Shown here one piece after another: positions 25,339 through 37,179 of a stretch of 64,000 nt of DNA. Every line of letters begins with the position of its first letter. Position 1 is the stretch's first letter. A model generated the notes under the pieces. That model did no database searches, had not been told where the DNA came from, and worked only from the letters and a program-made list of their open reading frames with translations. Origin of the DNA: Micromonospora endolithica (GTDB lineage Bacteria > Actinomycetota > Actinomycetes > Mycobacteriales > Micromonosporaceae); contig NZ_RBAK01000019.1 in the NCBI RefSeq assembly GCF_003626595.1, forward strand, positions 1 to 64,000, read 5' to 3'. The translations under genes were made by a program, and so were the position numbers.

Positions 25339-26325
25339 TCAGCGTCCGGCGAGCGCGTCGCCGAGCGGGGTGCGCCGATAGCGGACGGTCCGGCCGGCGC
25401 GGATGCCGGCGACCAGGCCGGCGGCGCGCAGCACGGCGAGGTGGTCGCCGACCCCGCCCAGGCTCAGGCCGAGCTGCGCGACGAGCTGGCTGGTGGTCGC
25501 CGGTACGGCGAGGGCCCGCAGGACCGCGGCCCGGCCCCGGCCGAGCAACCGGTCCAGGGCGTCGTCCGGCCGGGCCGGGTCCGGTGGCCCGAGCAGCTCT
25601 GCCACGCCGGAGGCCCGGTAGACGATCGCGAACGGCCACGGCGGATCCACATAGTTGATCATTGAGCCGAAGACGGTCGGGATGAAGAGCAGCCCCTGAC
25701 CGGCCAGGGAACAGGTGCGCCGGTCGGCGTCGGCCACCTCGATGGCACCCAGGTCGCCGTCCGCGACCCACCGCAGGCGGGGGTCCAGGTCCGCGACGGC
25801 GGCCCCCCAGCCGTACGCCAGCAGCCGGCCGGCCCGGTGCAGCAGGTCCCGCTCCAGGATCGCCCGTAGCCGGGGCCACTCCGGTTCGACCAGCGTCGTC
25901 CAGGCCGCCTCGATCGCGTCGGCCAGCAGGTCCACCACCTGCGGCGAATCGAAGATCCGGCGGGCGTACGTCGGCGGCGTGCGGTGACCGGCGAGGTTGT
26001 CGCGCAGTTCGTCGCGCGCCTGGGCGAGTGGGGTGGCCCGCACCACGGCCAGCTCGTCGGCGAAGGTGCGTCCGGTGCCGGCCGGCGGGGGCTGGATGAA
26101 GTCGGCGTTGTAGCCGCCCCGGCGCCAGAGGGCCAGGAACGCGCCGACCGCCGGCCTCTCCCGGCGCAGTCGCTCGTACGCCGGCCGGGCCCGGGCCACC
26201 CAGGGCGCCAGGGCGGGGGCGGAGACCTGACCGGCGCACAGGCGCAGCGCCGACACCGCCTCGCCCAGCGGGGACACCGCGTACCGGCTGGCCGCGATGT
26301 CGGCCGGGGTCACCTCGATCCGCAC
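25339..26325 (-). CDS. ArsR-family winged-helix regulator (DUF5937-like)
   Basis: A 328-residue protein, much longer than simple ArsR sensors. The C-terminal about 75 residues hold the HTH (VLRALAVPATTSQLVAQLGL, GVGDHLAVLRAAGLVAGIRA, then RYRRTPLGDALAG). The N-terminal 230 residues form the helical domain common in actinobacterial members next to MFS genes (RLCAGQVSAPALAPWVARAR, TPPTYARRIFDSP). GTG 26325 is the likely start, giving VRIEVTPADIAASRY. It is divergent from an MFS transporter, with an inverted repeat between them, and probably represses it. Ligand unknown. Confidence 0.88.
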   Translation of the reverse strand: MRIEVTPADIAASRYAVSPLGEAVSALRLCAGQVSAPALAPWVARARPAYERLRRERPAVGAFLALWRRGGYNADFIQPPPAGTGRTFADELAVVRATPLAQARDELRDNLAGHRTPPTYARRIFDSPQVVDLLADAIEAAWTTLVEPEWPRLRAILERDLLHRAGRLLAYGWGAAVADLDPRLRWVADGDLGAIEVADADRRTCSLAGQGLLFIPTVFGSMINYVDPPWPFAIVYRASGVAELLGPPDPARPDDALDRLLGRGRAAVLRALAVPATTSQLVAQLGLSLGGVGDHLAVLRAAGLVAGIRAGRTVRYRRTPLGDALAGR

Positions 26326-26331
26326 GCTGCA

Positions 26332-26353
26332 CCTTTCGTCCGACAGCGAAAGG
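26332..26353. promoter_or_regulatory. Inverted repeat between arsR and the MFS gene (operator candidate)
   Basis: CCTTTCG (26332-26338) and CGAAAGG (26347-26353) are separated by 8 bases. It sits 7 bases upstream of the arsR start and ahead of a TAGGGC element for the MFS gene, so a bound regulator would affect both. Confidence 0.55.
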
Positions 26354-26389
26354 ATAGGGCGGTCGGCCGGCGGCCGGCAGGCTGGCCCG

Positions 26390-27658
26390 GTGACCACGAC
26401 CAGCGCCGCCGGTTCCGCCGAACGCACCGCCACCTTCCGGGACGTGTTCGCGGTCGCCGAGTTCCGCGCCCTCTTCGCGAGCTTCGGCATCTTCCTCATC
26501 GGCGAGACGGTCAAGATGCTCGCCCTGTCGGTGCTGGTCTACGAGCGGACCGGCTCGGGGCTGCTGGCGGCCCTGGCGTACGTCACCGGGTTTCTGCCGC
26601 ACGCCCTCGGCGGCGTGTTCCTCCTGGCGCTCGCCGACCGGTGGCCGCCCCGGGCGTTGATCGTCGGGTACGACCTGCTGCGACTGGCCATGGTGGCGGT
26701 CCTCGCCAGTGGCCTGCTCGCCCCCGGGGCCATGCTCGGGCTGGTCGCCGTCGTCGGCCTGTTCGGCCCGGTGAGCAGCGCCGCCCGCGCCGCGTTGCTG
26801 CCGGAGATCCTGCACGGCGACGCGTACGTGCTGGGGCGCTCGCTGCTCACCATGGCCTCCGGCGGCACCCAGGTCGCCGGGTTCGCGGTCGGTGGACTGC
26901 TGCTCGGGCTGGTCGGCCCGTACGGCGCGCTCTGGCTCACCGCCGCCACCTGCGCCCTCTCCGCGCTGCTGGTGCGGCTCGGGCTGCCCGTCCGTCCGGC
27001 CCGGGCCCGCGCCGGGGGGACGACCGGCGGCCGGGGCGCGGTCCGGGAAACGTGGCGGGTCAACCGGGCGCTCCTCGGCGATCGGCGGATCCGGGGACTC
27101 CTGCTGGCCCAGTGGTTGCCCGGTTCGCTGCTGGTCGGTGCCGAGGGGGTCGCCGTCCCGTACGCCGCCGGGTTGGGACCGGGCGCGAGCGCCGGGGTGC
27201 TGCTGATGGCCGGCGCCCTCGGGATGCTCGTCGGTGACCTGCTGGTCGGGCGGTTCGTCGCGCCGCGCCGCCGGGAGCGGTGGACGCCGTGGCTGGCGCT
27301 GCTGCTCGGCGTACCGATGCTGGTCTTCGTGGCCCGACCGGCGCTGTGGCCGGCGGCGGCCCTGTTCGCGGTGTCCACCGCGGGCTTCGCCTACCAGCTC
27401 GGGCTGGCCCGGCGGTTCCTCGACGCGGTCCCCGAGGCCCGACGCGGGCAGGCGTTCGGCCTGCTCAGCACCGGTCTGATGGCGGTGCAGGGGTTGGCCG
27501 CGGCGGGTGCCGGCGCGCTGAGCGAGGTGATCGCGCCGGGCGTGGTGATGGCGCTGGCCGGGGCGGCCTCGCTGGTCTGCACACTCGCCCTGTGGCGGGT
27601 GCTGTCCCCCGCCGCCGCGCCGCCCGCCGCCGCGCCGCCCGCCGCGCCGATGCGTTAA
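26390..27658 (+). CDS. MFS efflux-type transporter
   Basis: A 422-residue membrane protein with 10-12 predicted segments and the MFS signature between TM2 and TM3 region (LALADRWPPRALIVGYDLLR). It starts with FRDVFAVAEFRALFASFGIFLIGETVK, typical of the ProP/drug-type actinobacterial efflux group next to ArsR-type genes. GTG 26390 begins TTTSAAGSAER. The C-terminus is Ala/Pro-rich. Substrate unknown; control by the divergent regulator is expected. Confidence 0.88.
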   Translation: MTTTSAAGSAERTATFRDVFAVAEFRALFASFGIFLIGETVKMLALSVLVYERTGSGLLAALAYVTGFLPHALGGVFLLALADRWPPRALIVGYDLLRLAMVAVLASGLLAPGAMLGLVAVVGLFGPVSSAARAALLPEILHGDAYVLGRSLLTMASGGTQVAGFAVGGLLLGLVGPYGALWLTAATCALSALLVRLGLPVRPARARAGGTTGGRGAVRETWRVNRALLGDRRIRGLLLAQWLPGSLLVGAEGVAVPYAAGLGPGASAGVLLMAGALGMLVGDLLVGRFVAPRRRERWTPWLALLLGVPMLVFVARPALWPAAALFAVSTAGFAYQLGLARRFLDAVPEARRGQAFGLLSTGLMAVQGLAAAGAGALSEVIAPGVVMALAGAASLVCTLALWRVLSPAAAPPAAAPPAAPMR

Positions 27659-27705
27659 AAAGGGGCCCTTCCTCTACACCAGACGTTAAAAAGGGGCCCT
27701 TCCTT
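27655..27705 (+). repeat. Dispersed GGGGCCC repeat, copy B (plus orientation)
   Basis: GTTAAAAAGGGGCCCTTCC, spacer CTACACCAGACGTTAAA, then AAGGGGCCCTTCCTT. The MFS stop codon TAA (27656-27658) lies within its first bases. Copies A and B thus bracket the ArsR/MFS pair in opposite orientation, each in sense with the gene it ends. Confidence 0.9.
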
Positions 27706-27750
27706 ACGCGACACGCGGGGTGGGCGGGGGCGTAGTCGGCCGCGGGTGGC

Positions 27751-27756
27751 TACCGT
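27751..27756 (+). promoter_or_regulatory. Leaderless-type -10 element TACCGT
   Basis: TACCGT ends 6 bases before the GTG at 27763. Confidence 0.45.
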
Positions 27757-27762
27757 GGGCCG

Positions 27763-29205
27763 GTGGCGAAGGGGAGCGGCCTCGGCGTACGTGGCTGGCT
27801 GCTGCTCGGGCTGATCACCGTGGTGGTGCTCGCCGCCACCGGGGTCTGGAACCCGTTCCCCAATCTGTGGGACTGGGCCAACCGCAGCCAGCCCATCTCC
27901 GAGCCGGACGTGGTCTGGCAGCAACGCGTCGGTGGCACCCCGCGCAGCGTGACCATCGCCGGGGACACCGTCGTGGTCGAGCAGCGGACCCGGGTCGAGG
28001 CCCGCGGTCTGGCCACCGGCGGCAAGCTGTGGGAGCGCAAGGCCGACTGGTCGGCGGTCGCCGGCGCCGACCGGGACGCCGTCGTCGTCGTGGGCAAGCT
28101 CCTGGTCAAGGGGTACGAGGTGCTCGACCCCACCACCGGGGTCACCCGGCGGCGCAACGGTGACGCGGTGGCCGTGTGGACGTACCGCAACCTGCTGCTG
28201 GACGCGCGCTGCGTGCAACCCACCGACTGCACGATCAGCGCCTGGGATCCGCGCGGCACCGCTCCGTTGTGGACCGCGTTCGTCCCCGGCGTCCGCAGTG
28301 GGCTGCTCGGCGACAACCCGGGCCTGCTGGACACCCGCCGCCTCGACGCGTTGCGGGTCGACGAGGAGGTGGCCGGCCCGGAACCGGCGCCCGGCCTGCT
28401 CGGCTTCCCGATCGACGGTCGCGTGCACGTGCTGGACACCGCGACCGGGCGGGTGCTCGCCGACGTCGAGCCGGGCCGCGAGGAGCGGCTGTCCGTGGTC
28501 GGCGGGCGACTGCTGCGGATCAGCGCCCGCTCCCAGGACGGGACGTGCTACTTCAACATCTCGGCCCGGGACCCGGCCAGCGGGCGGGAGACGTGGCAGC
28601 GTCCCGGCCTCAACCTGCGGACCGCCGACGGCGCGGGTTGCGCGCAACGCCAGGACCCGCAGGGTGCCCGCAACGTGCTGCTCGGGGTGGCCCCGGACGG
28701 CCGCGAGGCGGTCCTCGACGGGTACGACGGCCGGCTGCTCCTGATCGGCGCGAACGAGGAGCGGGTGCTCGCCGTCGACGACCGGTACGCCCTGGTCCGG
28801 GCCGCCGACAAGGGTTCGGTCAGCGGGCGGGATCTGGGCGGGGGGCGGATCCGGTGGAGCCGCCCGGCCGGTCCGAAGGCGAGCGCGGCGCTCACCCCGT
28901 ACGCGGCGTTGATCGTCGACGAGAAACCGTCCCGGGTGATCGCGCTGCACCCGCGTACCGGTGCCGAACTGGCTGTCCTGCGTACCTCGGCGAACGCCCT
29001 CGCGGTCGGCCCGAACGGCATGATCATCGGGGAGGGCCGGGAGATCGGCTACGTACGGTTCGGCGGGGCGGCCGGCGCGCCGCCCGGATCCGGCGACAAC
29101 CCGGCACCCGGCCCGGCCGGCACCGGCGACGTCCCGGTGCCCGAGGACAGCTGCGGTCCCAAGCGGGAGGCCTGCCCGGACCCCGACCCGGGTAAGGACG
29201 GCTGA
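27763..29205 (+). CDS. Membrane-anchored PQQ-like beta-propeller protein, second copy
   Basis: A 480-residue protein with one N-terminal membrane segment (about 10-30, GWLLLGLITVVVLAATGVW) and blade repeats such as ARGLATGGKLWERK, LDPTTGVTRRR, LDTATGRVLADV and LHPRTGAELAVL. The C-terminus is Gly/Pro-rich and ends in a Cys pair (EDSCGPKREACPDP). Same plan as the protein at 19898 but not a close copy. Role unknown. Confidence 0.82.
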   Translation: MAKGSGLGVRGWLLLGLITVVVLAATGVWNPFPNLWDWANRSQPISEPDVVWQQRVGGTPRSVTIAGDTVVVEQRTRVEARGLATGGKLWERKADWSAVAGADRDAVVVVGKLLVKGYEVLDPTTGVTRRRNGDAVAVWTYRNLLLDARCVQPTDCTISAWDPRGTAPLWTAFVPGVRSGLLGDNPGLLDTRRLDALRVDEEVAGPEPAPGLLGFPIDGRVHVLDTATGRVLADVEPGREERLSVVGGRLLRISARSQDGTCYFNISARDPASGRETWQRPGLNLRTADGAGCAQRQDPQGARNVLLGVAPDGREAVLDGYDGRLLLIGANEERVLAVDDRYALVRAADKGSVSGRDLGGGRIRWSRPAGPKASAALTPYAALIVDEKPSRVIALHPRTGAELAVLRTSANALAVGPNGMIIGEGREIGYVRFGGAAGAPPGSGDNPAPGPAGTGDVPVPEDSCGPKREACPDPDPGKDG

Positions 29206-29234
29206 CCCGCCCCCGGGTGAGGACGGCTGACCCG
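29187..29234 (+). repeat. Short direct duplication across a stop codon
   Basis: A 23-bp unit (CCCGGGTAAGGACGGCTGAC...) recurs 25 bases later with one change. The first copy contains the TGA of the PQQ-like gene. It looks like a slippage duplication of the gene's 3' end. Confidence 0.7.
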
Positions 29235-29296
29235 AACGGGTGAGAGCGGCGTCCCAGGACGTACCCGGCGGGTGGGACTGATCGACGGTCCTGCCC

Positions 29297-29302
29297 TAGG
29301 CT
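29297..29302 (+). promoter_or_regulatory. Leaderless-type -10 element TAGGCT
   Basis: TAGGCT ends 8 bases before the ATG of the class I fumarase. Confidence 0.4.
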
Positions 29303-29310
29303 TTCCGCTC

Positions 29311-30978
<1,668 letters not shown>

Positions 30979-30993
30979 GGAACTGATCGACAT

Positions 30994-31032
30994 CGGTGCG
31001 CCCGCCCGGATCGGTGCCGGACGGGCGCACCG
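30994..31032 (+). terminator. Terminator after class I fumarase
   Basis: An 11-bp perfect arm pair (30994-31004, 31022-31032) continues after one mismatch into 4 more pairs, with a 7-base loop. It starts 16 bases after the fumarase stop. Confidence 0.7.
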
Positions 31033-31181
31033 CCCCCGTCGGATGTCGTCGCCGACAACCCGGCAAGAGTCTGCGGCCCACTGCTGTCGATCCGCTATCG
31101 GATCGCTATCACCGCCCATGGGCGGCGTGTCACGGCCGGACTACTCTGCTGGTAGTGGGACCACAGCCGGCGGGGGAGCAG

Positions 31182-34163
31182 ATGCGGTTCGGGATCCTGG
31201 GGCCCTTGCGGGTCGGCGGCGGCGAGGCCACCGTCACCGCGGGTCGCGACCGGACGGTGCTGGCCATGTTGCTGCTACGCCACGGCCGGATCGTCCCCGC
31301 CGACGAACTCGTGGACGCGATCTGGGCGGAACGACCACCGGTCACCGCGCGTACGCAGCTCCAGATCTGCGTCTCCCGGCTGCGGCAACGCCTCACCACA
31401 CTCGGGCTGTCGGCCGACATGATCGTCACCGACCCCGGCGGCTACGGGATCAGGGTCGACGACGACGACCTGGACGCGATGGTCTTCCGCCGGCACGTCG
31501 ACGACGCCCGTGCGGCCCTCGCCGCCGGCCGCCCGGATCACGCCCGAGGGCGCTACCGGGCGGCACTGGAGCTGTGGCGCGGCCCGGCGCTGTCCGGCAT
31601 CACCAGCGACACGGTGCGCCGCCGCGCGCAGACCCTCGACGAGCAGCGCCTCACCGCGCTGGAGGAGTACGTGGACGTCGAGCTTCGTCTCGGCCACGCG
31701 GCGGACCTGCTCGACGAGCTGCACGAGAGCGTGGAGCGGCATCCGCTGCGGGAGCGGCTGCGGGCGCAGCTGATGCTCGCGCTCACCACGGTGGGCCGGC
31801 AGGCCGCGGCGCTCACCGTCTACCGGGAGGGTCGGCGGCTCTACGCCGAGGAGCTGGGCATCGAGCCCGGCGCGGCGTTGCAGGAGCTGCACCAGCGCGT
31901 ACTCGCCGGTGACCTGGCGATGGCGGGAGCGCCGCGGGCCACGGCGGCCCCGGTCCGGGGTCTGCCCCGGGCGATCAGCGACTTCACCGGCCGGCAGGAC
32001 ACCGTCGCCCGGCTGCTCAAGGAGATCGAGGAGGACGACGCCCGGATCCAACTGATCGACGGGATGCCGGGCAGCGGCAAGACCACTCTGGCGGTGCACC
32101 TCGCCGCCCGGCTCGCCGACCGTTACCCGGACGCGCAGCTCATCATCGACCTGCACGGACACAGTGACCGGGAACCCCTGTCACCGGCGGCGGCCCTGGC
32201 CGTGCTGCTGCGACAGCTCGGGGTGCCGAGCGACCGCATCCCGCCGGACGTCGACGAGCGGACCATCCTCTGGCGCAGCGAACTGGCCGACCGGCACGCC
32301 ATCGTGGTGCTCGACAACGCCGCCACCGCCGACCAGGTCGTGCCGCTGCTGCCCAGCGGGCGGCGCTGCCTCACCCTGATCACCAGCCGACGGCGCCTGA
32401 TCGGCCTGGACGAGGGTCGGCCGTCGTCGCTGCCGGTGCTCGACCCGGACGAGGCGGTCGAGCTGCTGGCCAGGGTCGCCGGCCGGGAGCGGGTCGCCGC
32501 GGAGCCGGCGGGGGCGGCCGAGGTGGTACGGCGGTGCGGGTACCTGCCCCTGGCGATCCGGTTGGCGGGTGCCCGGCTGGCGCACCGCTCGCGGTGGCGG
32601 ATCGCGGACCTGGCGGAACGCCTCAGCGTCGGCGGGGACCCGCTGGCCGAGCTGGCGGCCGGCGAGCGTTCGGTCGGCCACGCCTTCGCGCTGTCCTACG
32701 CGCAGCTGAGCGCGGGTGCGCAGCGGATGTTCCGGCTCCTCGGCCTGCACCCGGGCCAGCGGATCGACAACCGGGTGGCCGCCGCACTGGCCGATCTGCC
32801 ACTGACCTTCGCGCAGGACCTCCTCGACGAGCTGGTCGACGCCCATCTCGTCGAGGAGCCGGACCCGGGCCGTTACCGTTTCCACGATCTGGTGCGCGAC
32901 TACGCCCGGTACCTTCTGGCCGAGCCCGCCGTGGCCGCCGACCGGGACGCGGCGCTGGACCGGATGCTCAACACCTACCTCCACGTCGTCGGGCGAATCG
33001 GGAGCCTGGTGGACCGGTCGGCGTCCCGCGCCTCCTTCGAACCGCCTCCGGTGGACCGGCCGGACGTGGTCGAAGCGATCGTCGCGCACGGCGTCGACTG
33101 GCTGGACGAGAGACGGGCGACCCTGACCGGGCTGGTCGGGCTGGCCGAGCGGGAGGGGCGTCTCGCGGAGTGCTGGCAGCTCGTCCGAGCCGGCTGGAGC
33201 TACTGGTTGGCGAGTGGCCAGATCGACGATCTGGTGACCGTCCACCGGACCGGGCTGCGGGCGGCGGAACGACTCGGCGACGACGCCGCGATCGCCACGA
33301 TGCACAACTACCTGGCCTCCGGCTACTACCGGCTGGGCCGGCACCGGGAGGCGCTGGCCTCGATGGATGTCGCTCTCCGCCTGCGGGAACGGCTCGGCGA
33401 CCGGCTCGCCCAGGCGGGTTCCCACAAGAACATGGCCATCGTCCTGGCAACCTCCGGTGACATCCGCGCCTCGCTCGCGTCCCTGGAGAAGGCGCTGGTG
33501 CTGCTGCGCAGGGAGCGCCACGACCACGGCATCGTGGCGCTCTACACGAACCAGTCGGCGATCCTGCTGATGGCGGGTCGGCCCGCCGAGGCCCTCGCGC
33601 TGTCCCGCCGGCAGCTCGCGATGGGACGCGCCCTCGGCGAGCTGTCCTACGTCGTCATCGCGATGGGCCACATCGGCATGGCTCGGGCGCGCCTCGGTGA
33701 GCACGGGCCCGCTCGGCGTCGGCTGACCGTGGCGTTGACGCTCAAGCGCCGGCTCGGCAACCGGTACGGCGTGGGCGAGCTGCTCAACGAACTGGGTGCG
33801 ATCGAGCTGTCGACGGGCCACCCGCAGGCGGCCGTGGACCTGCACCGGGAAGCCCTGATCACCATGACCGAGGTGGGGGACCGGCAGGGCCAGTGCGTGT
33901 CCCGGAACCTGCTGGCGCGGGCACTGCGCGTGGCGGGGGACCCGACCAGCGCCTGCGACCTGCACCATCGTGCGCTGGCGGACGCGGTGCGGCTCAACTT
34001 CCGGGGCGAGCAGGCGCGCGCGCACGACGGGATCGCCCGTTGCCTCCGGGACAGCGACCCGGCCGCCGCCCGGGGGCACTGGTCCCGGGCGTTGGCGCTG
34101 TTCCGCCAGTTGCCGGCGCCCGAGGCGGACGAGGTGGAGCGGCTGCTCGCCGACCTGGACTGA
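31182..34163 (+). CDS. AfsR/SARP-family regulator: winged HTH, BTAD, NB-ARC ATPase and TPRs
   Basis: A 993-residue transcription activator. Residues 1-90 form the OmpR-type winged HTH ([23 protein letters not shown]). The BTAD domain covers about 95-245 ([33 protein letters not shown]). A STAND-type ATPase follows, with P-loop GMPGSGKTT near 294-302 and a Walker B-like HAIVVLDNA. About ten TPRs fill the C-terminal third. Such proteins activate secondary-metabolite or developmental genes. No biosynthetic cluster is next to it: class I fumarase lies upstream and class II fumarase downstream, so its target is open. The ATG has GGGGGAG upstream. Confidence 0.93.
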   Translation: MRFGILGPLRVGGGEATVTAGRDRTVLAMLLLRHGRIVPADELVDAIWAERPPVTARTQLQICVSRLRQRLTTLGLSADMIVTDPGGYGIRVDDDDLDAMVFRRHVDDARAALAAGRPDHARGRYRAALELWRGPALSGITSDTVRRRAQTLDEQRLTALEEYVDVELRLGHAADLLDELHESVERHPLRERLRAQLMLALTTVGRQAAALTVYREGRRLYAEELGIEPGAALQELHQRVLAGDLAMAGAPRATAAPVRGLPRAISDFTGRQDTVARLLKEIEEDDARIQLIDGMPGSGKTTLAVHLAARLADRYPDAQLIIDLHGHSDREPLSPAAALAVLLRQLGVPSDRIPPDVDERTILWRSELADRHAIVVLDNAATADQVVPLLPSGRRCLTLITSRRRLIGLDEGRPSSLPVLDPDEAVELLARVAGRERVAAEPAGAAEVVRRCGYLPLAIRLAGARLAHRSRWRIADLAERLSVGGDPLAELAAGERSVGHAFALSYAQLSAGAQRMFRLLGLHPGQRIDNRVAAALADLPLTFAQDLLDELVDAHLVEEPDPGRYRFHDLVRDYARYLLAEPAVAADRDAALDRMLNTYLHVVGRIGSLVDRSASRASFEPPPVDRPDVVEAIVAHGVDWLDERRATLTGLVGLAEREGRLAECWQLVRAGWSYWLASGQIDDLVTVHRTGLRAAERLGDDAAIATMHNYLASGYYRLGRHREALASMDVALRLRERLGDRLAQAGSHKNMAIVLATSGDIRASLASLEKALVLLRRERHDHGIVALYTNQSAILLMAGRPAEALALSRRQLAMGRALGELSYVVIAMGHIGMARARLGEHGPARRRLTVALTLKRRLGNRYGVGELLNELGAIELSTGHPQAAVDLHREALITMTEVGDRQGQCVSRNLLARALRVAGDPTSACDLHHRALADAVRLNFRGEQARAHDGIARCLRDSDPAAARGHWSRALALFRQLPAPEADEVERLLADLD

Positions 34164-34194
34164 GCGATCATCTGCACGTCCCGGCCGGGCGCGG

Positions 34195-34200
34195 CAGGAT
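34195..34200 (+). promoter_or_regulatory. Leaderless-type -10 element CAGGAT
   Basis: CAGGAT ends 7 bases before the GTG at 34208. It overlaps an in-frame ATG at 34199, which is why the GTG was chosen as the start. Confidence 0.4.
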
Positions 34201-34207
34201 GGAACGC

Positions 34208-35608
34208 GTGACGACTCCAGAGGCAACCGGGTACCGGATCGAACGCGACTCGATGGGCGAGGTGGAGGTGCCCGCCGAAGCCCTGTGGCGGGCGCAGACG
34301 CAACGCGCGGTGCAGAACTTCCCGATCTCCGGCCGGGGCATCGAGCCCGCCCAGATCCGGGCCCTGGCCCAGATCAAGGGGGCGGCGGCCGAGGTCAACG
34401 GCGACCTGGGCGTGATCGACGCGAACGTCGCCGCCGCCATCGCCGCCGCCGCCGCGCACGTGGCCGACGGTGGGTACGACGACCAGTTCCCGGTGGACGT
34501 CTTCCAGACCGGATCGGGCACGTCGTCCAACATGAACACCAACGAGGTCATCGCCACCCTGGCCACCCGCGAGCTGGGCCGGGACGTGCACCCGAACGAC
34601 CACGTGAACGCCTCGCAGTCCAGCAACGACGTCTTTCCCTCGTCGATCCACCTGGCGGCGACCGAGGCGGTGGCCGGTGACCTGCTGCCGGCGCTGGCCC
34701 ACCTCGCGGAGGCGCTGGAGGGCAAGGCGGCCGAGTTCGAGACGGTCGTCAAGGCGGGGCGTACGCACCTGATGGACGCCACACCGGTGACCCTCGGGCA
34801 GGAGTTCGGCGGCTACGCGACGCAGGTCCGCTACGGCATCGAGCGGCTGGAGTCGGCGTTGCCCCGGCTCGCCGAGCTGCCGCTGGGCGGTACCGCCGTG
34901 GGCACCGGCATCAACACCCCGCTGGGCTTCGCCGCCCGGGTGATCGAGAAGTTGCGGGCGTCCACCGGGCTGCCGGTGACCGAGGCCCGCAACCACTTCG
35001 AGGCGCAGGGCGCGCGGGACGCGCTGGTGGAGGTCTCCGGCCAGCTCCGGACGATCGCGGTCGGGCTATACAAGATCGCCAACGACATCCGCTGGATGGG
35101 GTCCGGCCCCCGCGCCGGCCTGCGCGAGCTGCGCATCCCCGACCTCCAGCCCGGCTCCTCGATCATGCCGGGCAAGGTGAACCCGGTGGTCGCCGAGGCG
35201 ATGCGGCAGGTCTGCGCCCAGGTGATCGGCAACGACGCGACCGTGGCGTTCGCCGGTTCCCAGGGTGACTTCGAGCTGAACGTGATGCTCCCGGTGATGG
35301 GCCGCAACCTGCTGGAGTCGATCCGGCTGCTGTCCGCGTCGAGCCGGCTCTTCGCGGACCGCCTGGTGGTCGGCCTGGTCGCGGACGCGGAGGTCTGCCT
35401 GGCGTACGCGGAAGGCTCGCCGTCGATCGTCACCCCGCTCAACCGCCACCTGGGGTACGACGAGGCGGCCTCGATCGCCAAGGAGGCCCTCGCCAAGCAG
35501 ATCTCCATCAGGGAGGTGGTGCTCGCGCGCGGTCACGTCGACTCCGGGAAGCTCACCGAGGAGCAGTTGGCGGAGGCCCTGGACCTGCTCCGGATGACCC
35601 ATCCCTGA
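34208..35608 (+). CDS. fumC: Class II fumarate hydratase
   Basis: Oxygen-stable fumarase without metal, 466 residues. It has the superfamily signature [11 protein letters not shown] near 316-326, [14 protein letters not shown] (catalytic Thr/Ser region), and [19 protein letters not shown]. The C-terminal domain is complete, ending [20 protein letters not shown]. The antisense small gene at 35553 overlaps its 3' end by 56 bp. Fumarate formed by fah would be a substrate. Confidence 0.97.
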   Translation: MTTPEATGYRIERDSMGEVEVPAEALWRAQTQRAVQNFPISGRGIEPAQIRALAQIKGAAAEVNGDLGVIDANVAAAIAAAAAHVADGGYDDQFPVDVFQTGSGTSSNMNTNEVIATLATRELGRDVHPNDHVNASQSSNDVFPSSIHLAATEAVAGDLLPALAHLAEALEGKAAEFETVVKAGRTHLMDATPVTLGQEFGGYATQVRYGIERLESALPRLAELPLGGTAVGTGINTPLGFAARVIEKLRASTGLPVTEARNHFEAQGARDALVEVSGQLRTIAVGLYKIANDIRWMGSGPRAGLRELRIPDLQPGSSIMPGKVNPVVAEAMRQVCAQVIGNDATVAFAGSQGDFELNVMLPVMGRNLLESIRLLSASSRLFADRLVVGLVADAEVCLAYAEGSPSIVTPLNRHLGYDEAASIAKEALAKQISIREVVLARGHVDSGKLTEEQLAEALDLLRMTHP

Positions 35609-35855
35609 GCCGGGCCACCCAGCCGAGGAACCGGTTGAACAGGTCCTTCGGGTCCGGCCCGTCGTACGGATTGAGCCGGTACAGGTCGGCCGCCGCGTCG
35701 TACAGCAGCGTGCAGAGGTAGACCCGCAGCGCGACCGGGTCGTGTGCGTACTCCCGGCAGAGGGTGAGGCGCGCGGTCGCGCACGGCCAGGGGGCGGCGC
35801 AGGCCCGGCACAGCCAGAGCGGGCGCAGCGCGGTGTGGGCGGCGGGCACGGGCAT
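35553..35855 (-). CDS. Small Cys-rich actinobacterial protein beside XRE/DUF397
   Basis: A 100-residue protein with [23 protein letters not shown] at 14-36 (four to five cysteines) and [18 protein letters not shown], a helical C-terminal part. Small proteins of this type occur next to XRE/DUF397 genes in Micromonosporaceae; their role is unknown. AAAGGAC precedes the ATG. It overlaps the end of fumC antisense by 56 bp, so its 3' end may be shortened by selection on fumC. Confidence 0.7.
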   Translation of the reverse strand: MPVPAAHTALRPLWLCRACAAPWPCATARLTLCREYAHDPVALRVYLCTLLYDAAADLYRLNPYDGPDPKDLFNRFLGWVARLRDGSSGAGPGPPPTAPR

Positions 35856-36125
35856 GGCGGGTCCTTTCGAGCTGATCCGTCGGCGCTCTCACCCCGACGC
35901 GGTCACCGCGCGGCGGTGGGACCGCCCGACCCGGGGATGCCGGGCGGTCCCGTGCGGCGTACCGGACCGGGGGACGAGCCGACGCGCCGCCCTTCACACT
36001 CTGCTGCTCGGCCCACTACGGTCGGAAGTGTCGAGGGTCGGTTCCGGGGTGGTGCTGCGACCGGACGGTGCGGCGGTGGCGGCCGGCTGGAGCGGGTCGG
36101 GTACGACGGTGGAGGGCGGTTGGCG

Positions 36126-36938
36126 ATGGCGGGTGGGCAGATGACCGCGGCGGCGTTCCTGGTGGCGGAACTGCGCCGCGCACGGGTCCGGCGGGGGTGG
36201 AGTCAGGAGGATCTGGCCAAGGCCGTCAACTACTCGCCGTCGATGGTCAGCGCGGTGGAGGTCGGCCAGCAGCCGCCCACCGGCAAGTACGTGGAACTGG
36301 TCGACGGGGCCCTGGACACCGGTGGCCTCTTCACCCGCATGCTCACCGACCTGGTAAGCCTCGACCGCACCCAACCCTGGCAGCGCGGCTGGCGGGCCAT
36401 CCTGGCGGACTCGTGGGCACTACGCTGGTTCGACCCGCTGCACGTTCCAGGTCTGGTGCAGACCGAGGCGTATGCGCGCGCGGTCTTCGAGTCCGATCCC
36501 CTGCTCGACCCCGAGGAAGTCGAGCGGCGGCTCGCTGAACGGCTGGACAGTCAAGCCGTGCTTCTTGCCGAGCGTCCACCCAAGCTGGTGGGGGTGATGG
36601 ACGAGTCGGTGCTCCGGCGGGCTGTGGGCGGTCGGAAAGTCATGTGCGATCAGGTCTCTCATCTCGCTCGTCTCGCCATCGAGCACCCGCACGTCCGGAT
36701 CCAGGTCGTGCCGTTATCGGCGGAGGAATATCCGGGTCTGAACGGTCCGTTCATCCTCGCCAGCATGGCCGGCGGGGCGGAACTCGCCTTCCTCGGCGGT
36801 CAGGTCGGAGGGCAGGAACTGGACCGGTCGGCTGATCTCGTGCGACTGCAACGGACCTGGGAGGCTACTCTCGCCGTGGCGTTGCCCCCGCAGGAGTCGA
36901 TCGAGCGGTTGAGGGAGCTGGCGGAATCATGGAGCTGA
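36126..36938 (+). CDS. XRE-family regulator with DUF5753 (Scr1-type)
   Basis: A 270-residue protein. Residues about 10-65 hold the helix-turn-helix (AELRRARVRRGWSQEDLAKA, YSPSMVSAVEVGQQPPTG), and about 95-265 the DUF5753 ligand/partner domain (LRWFDPLHVPGLVQTEAYAR, HVRIQVVPLSAEEYPGLNG). Such genes are nearly always followed by DUF397; here the DUF397 ATG lies inside its last codons. Family members behave like regulator/partner pairs in development of actinobacteria. ATG 36126 has GGAGGG upstream; an in-frame ATG at 36141 is the alternative. Confidence 0.93.
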   Translation: MAGGQMTAAAFLVAELRRARVRRGWSQEDLAKAVNYSPSMVSAVEVGQQPPTGKYVELVDGALDTGGLFTRMLTDLVSLDRTQPWQRGWRAILADSWALRWFDPLHVPGLVQTEAYARAVFESDPLLDPEEVERRLAERLDSQAVLLAERPPKLVGVMDESVLRRAVGGRKVMCDQVSHLARLAIEHPHVRIQVVPLSAEEYPGLNGPFILASMAGGAELAFLGGQVGGQELDRSADLVRLQRTWEATLAVALPPQESIERLRELAESWS

Positions 36939-37117
36939 CCGGCGCTCAGTGGCGCAAGAGTCGTCGAAGTGGCTCCAACGACCAGTGCGTCGAGGTGGCG
37001 ACGAACCTTTCCGGGGTGGTCGGGGTGCGGGACAGCAAGGATCCGGCGGGGCCGGCGTTGGCTTTTGACGCGTACTCCTGGCGGGTCTTCGTGGCCGCGG
37101 TGCCGGGCCGGCCGTGA
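36929..37117 (+). CDS. DUF397 protein paired with the XRE regulator
   Basis: A 62-residue protein with WRKSRRSGSNDQCVEVA, VVGVRDSKDPAGPAL and YSWRVFVAAV, the standard DUF397 elements. Its ATG overlaps the end of the XRE gene by 10 bp, so the two are cotranslated. Confidence 0.93.
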   Translation: MELTGAQWRKSRRSGSNDQCVEVATNLSGVVGVRDSKDPAGPALAFDAYSWRVFVAAVPGRP

Positions 37118-37133
37118 CTGGCCCGCCCGCGGC

Positions 37134-37179
37134 GGTGATCCACTTGATCCGATGTCGGCGACGGCGAGTGGATCTCACC
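37134..37179. terminator. Hairpin between convergent DUF397 and CGNR genes
   Basis: GATCCACT (37137-37144) pairs with AGTGGATC (37167-37174), and outer GGT/ACC pairs follow after a 2-base bulge. The CGNR stop codon lies inside its right flank. Confidence 0.5.

Noticed and set aside
34199-34207. ATG 34199 as start of class II fumarase
   Set aside because: It lies inside the likely -10 CAGGAT and has no ribosome site; GTG 34208 fits a leaderless start.
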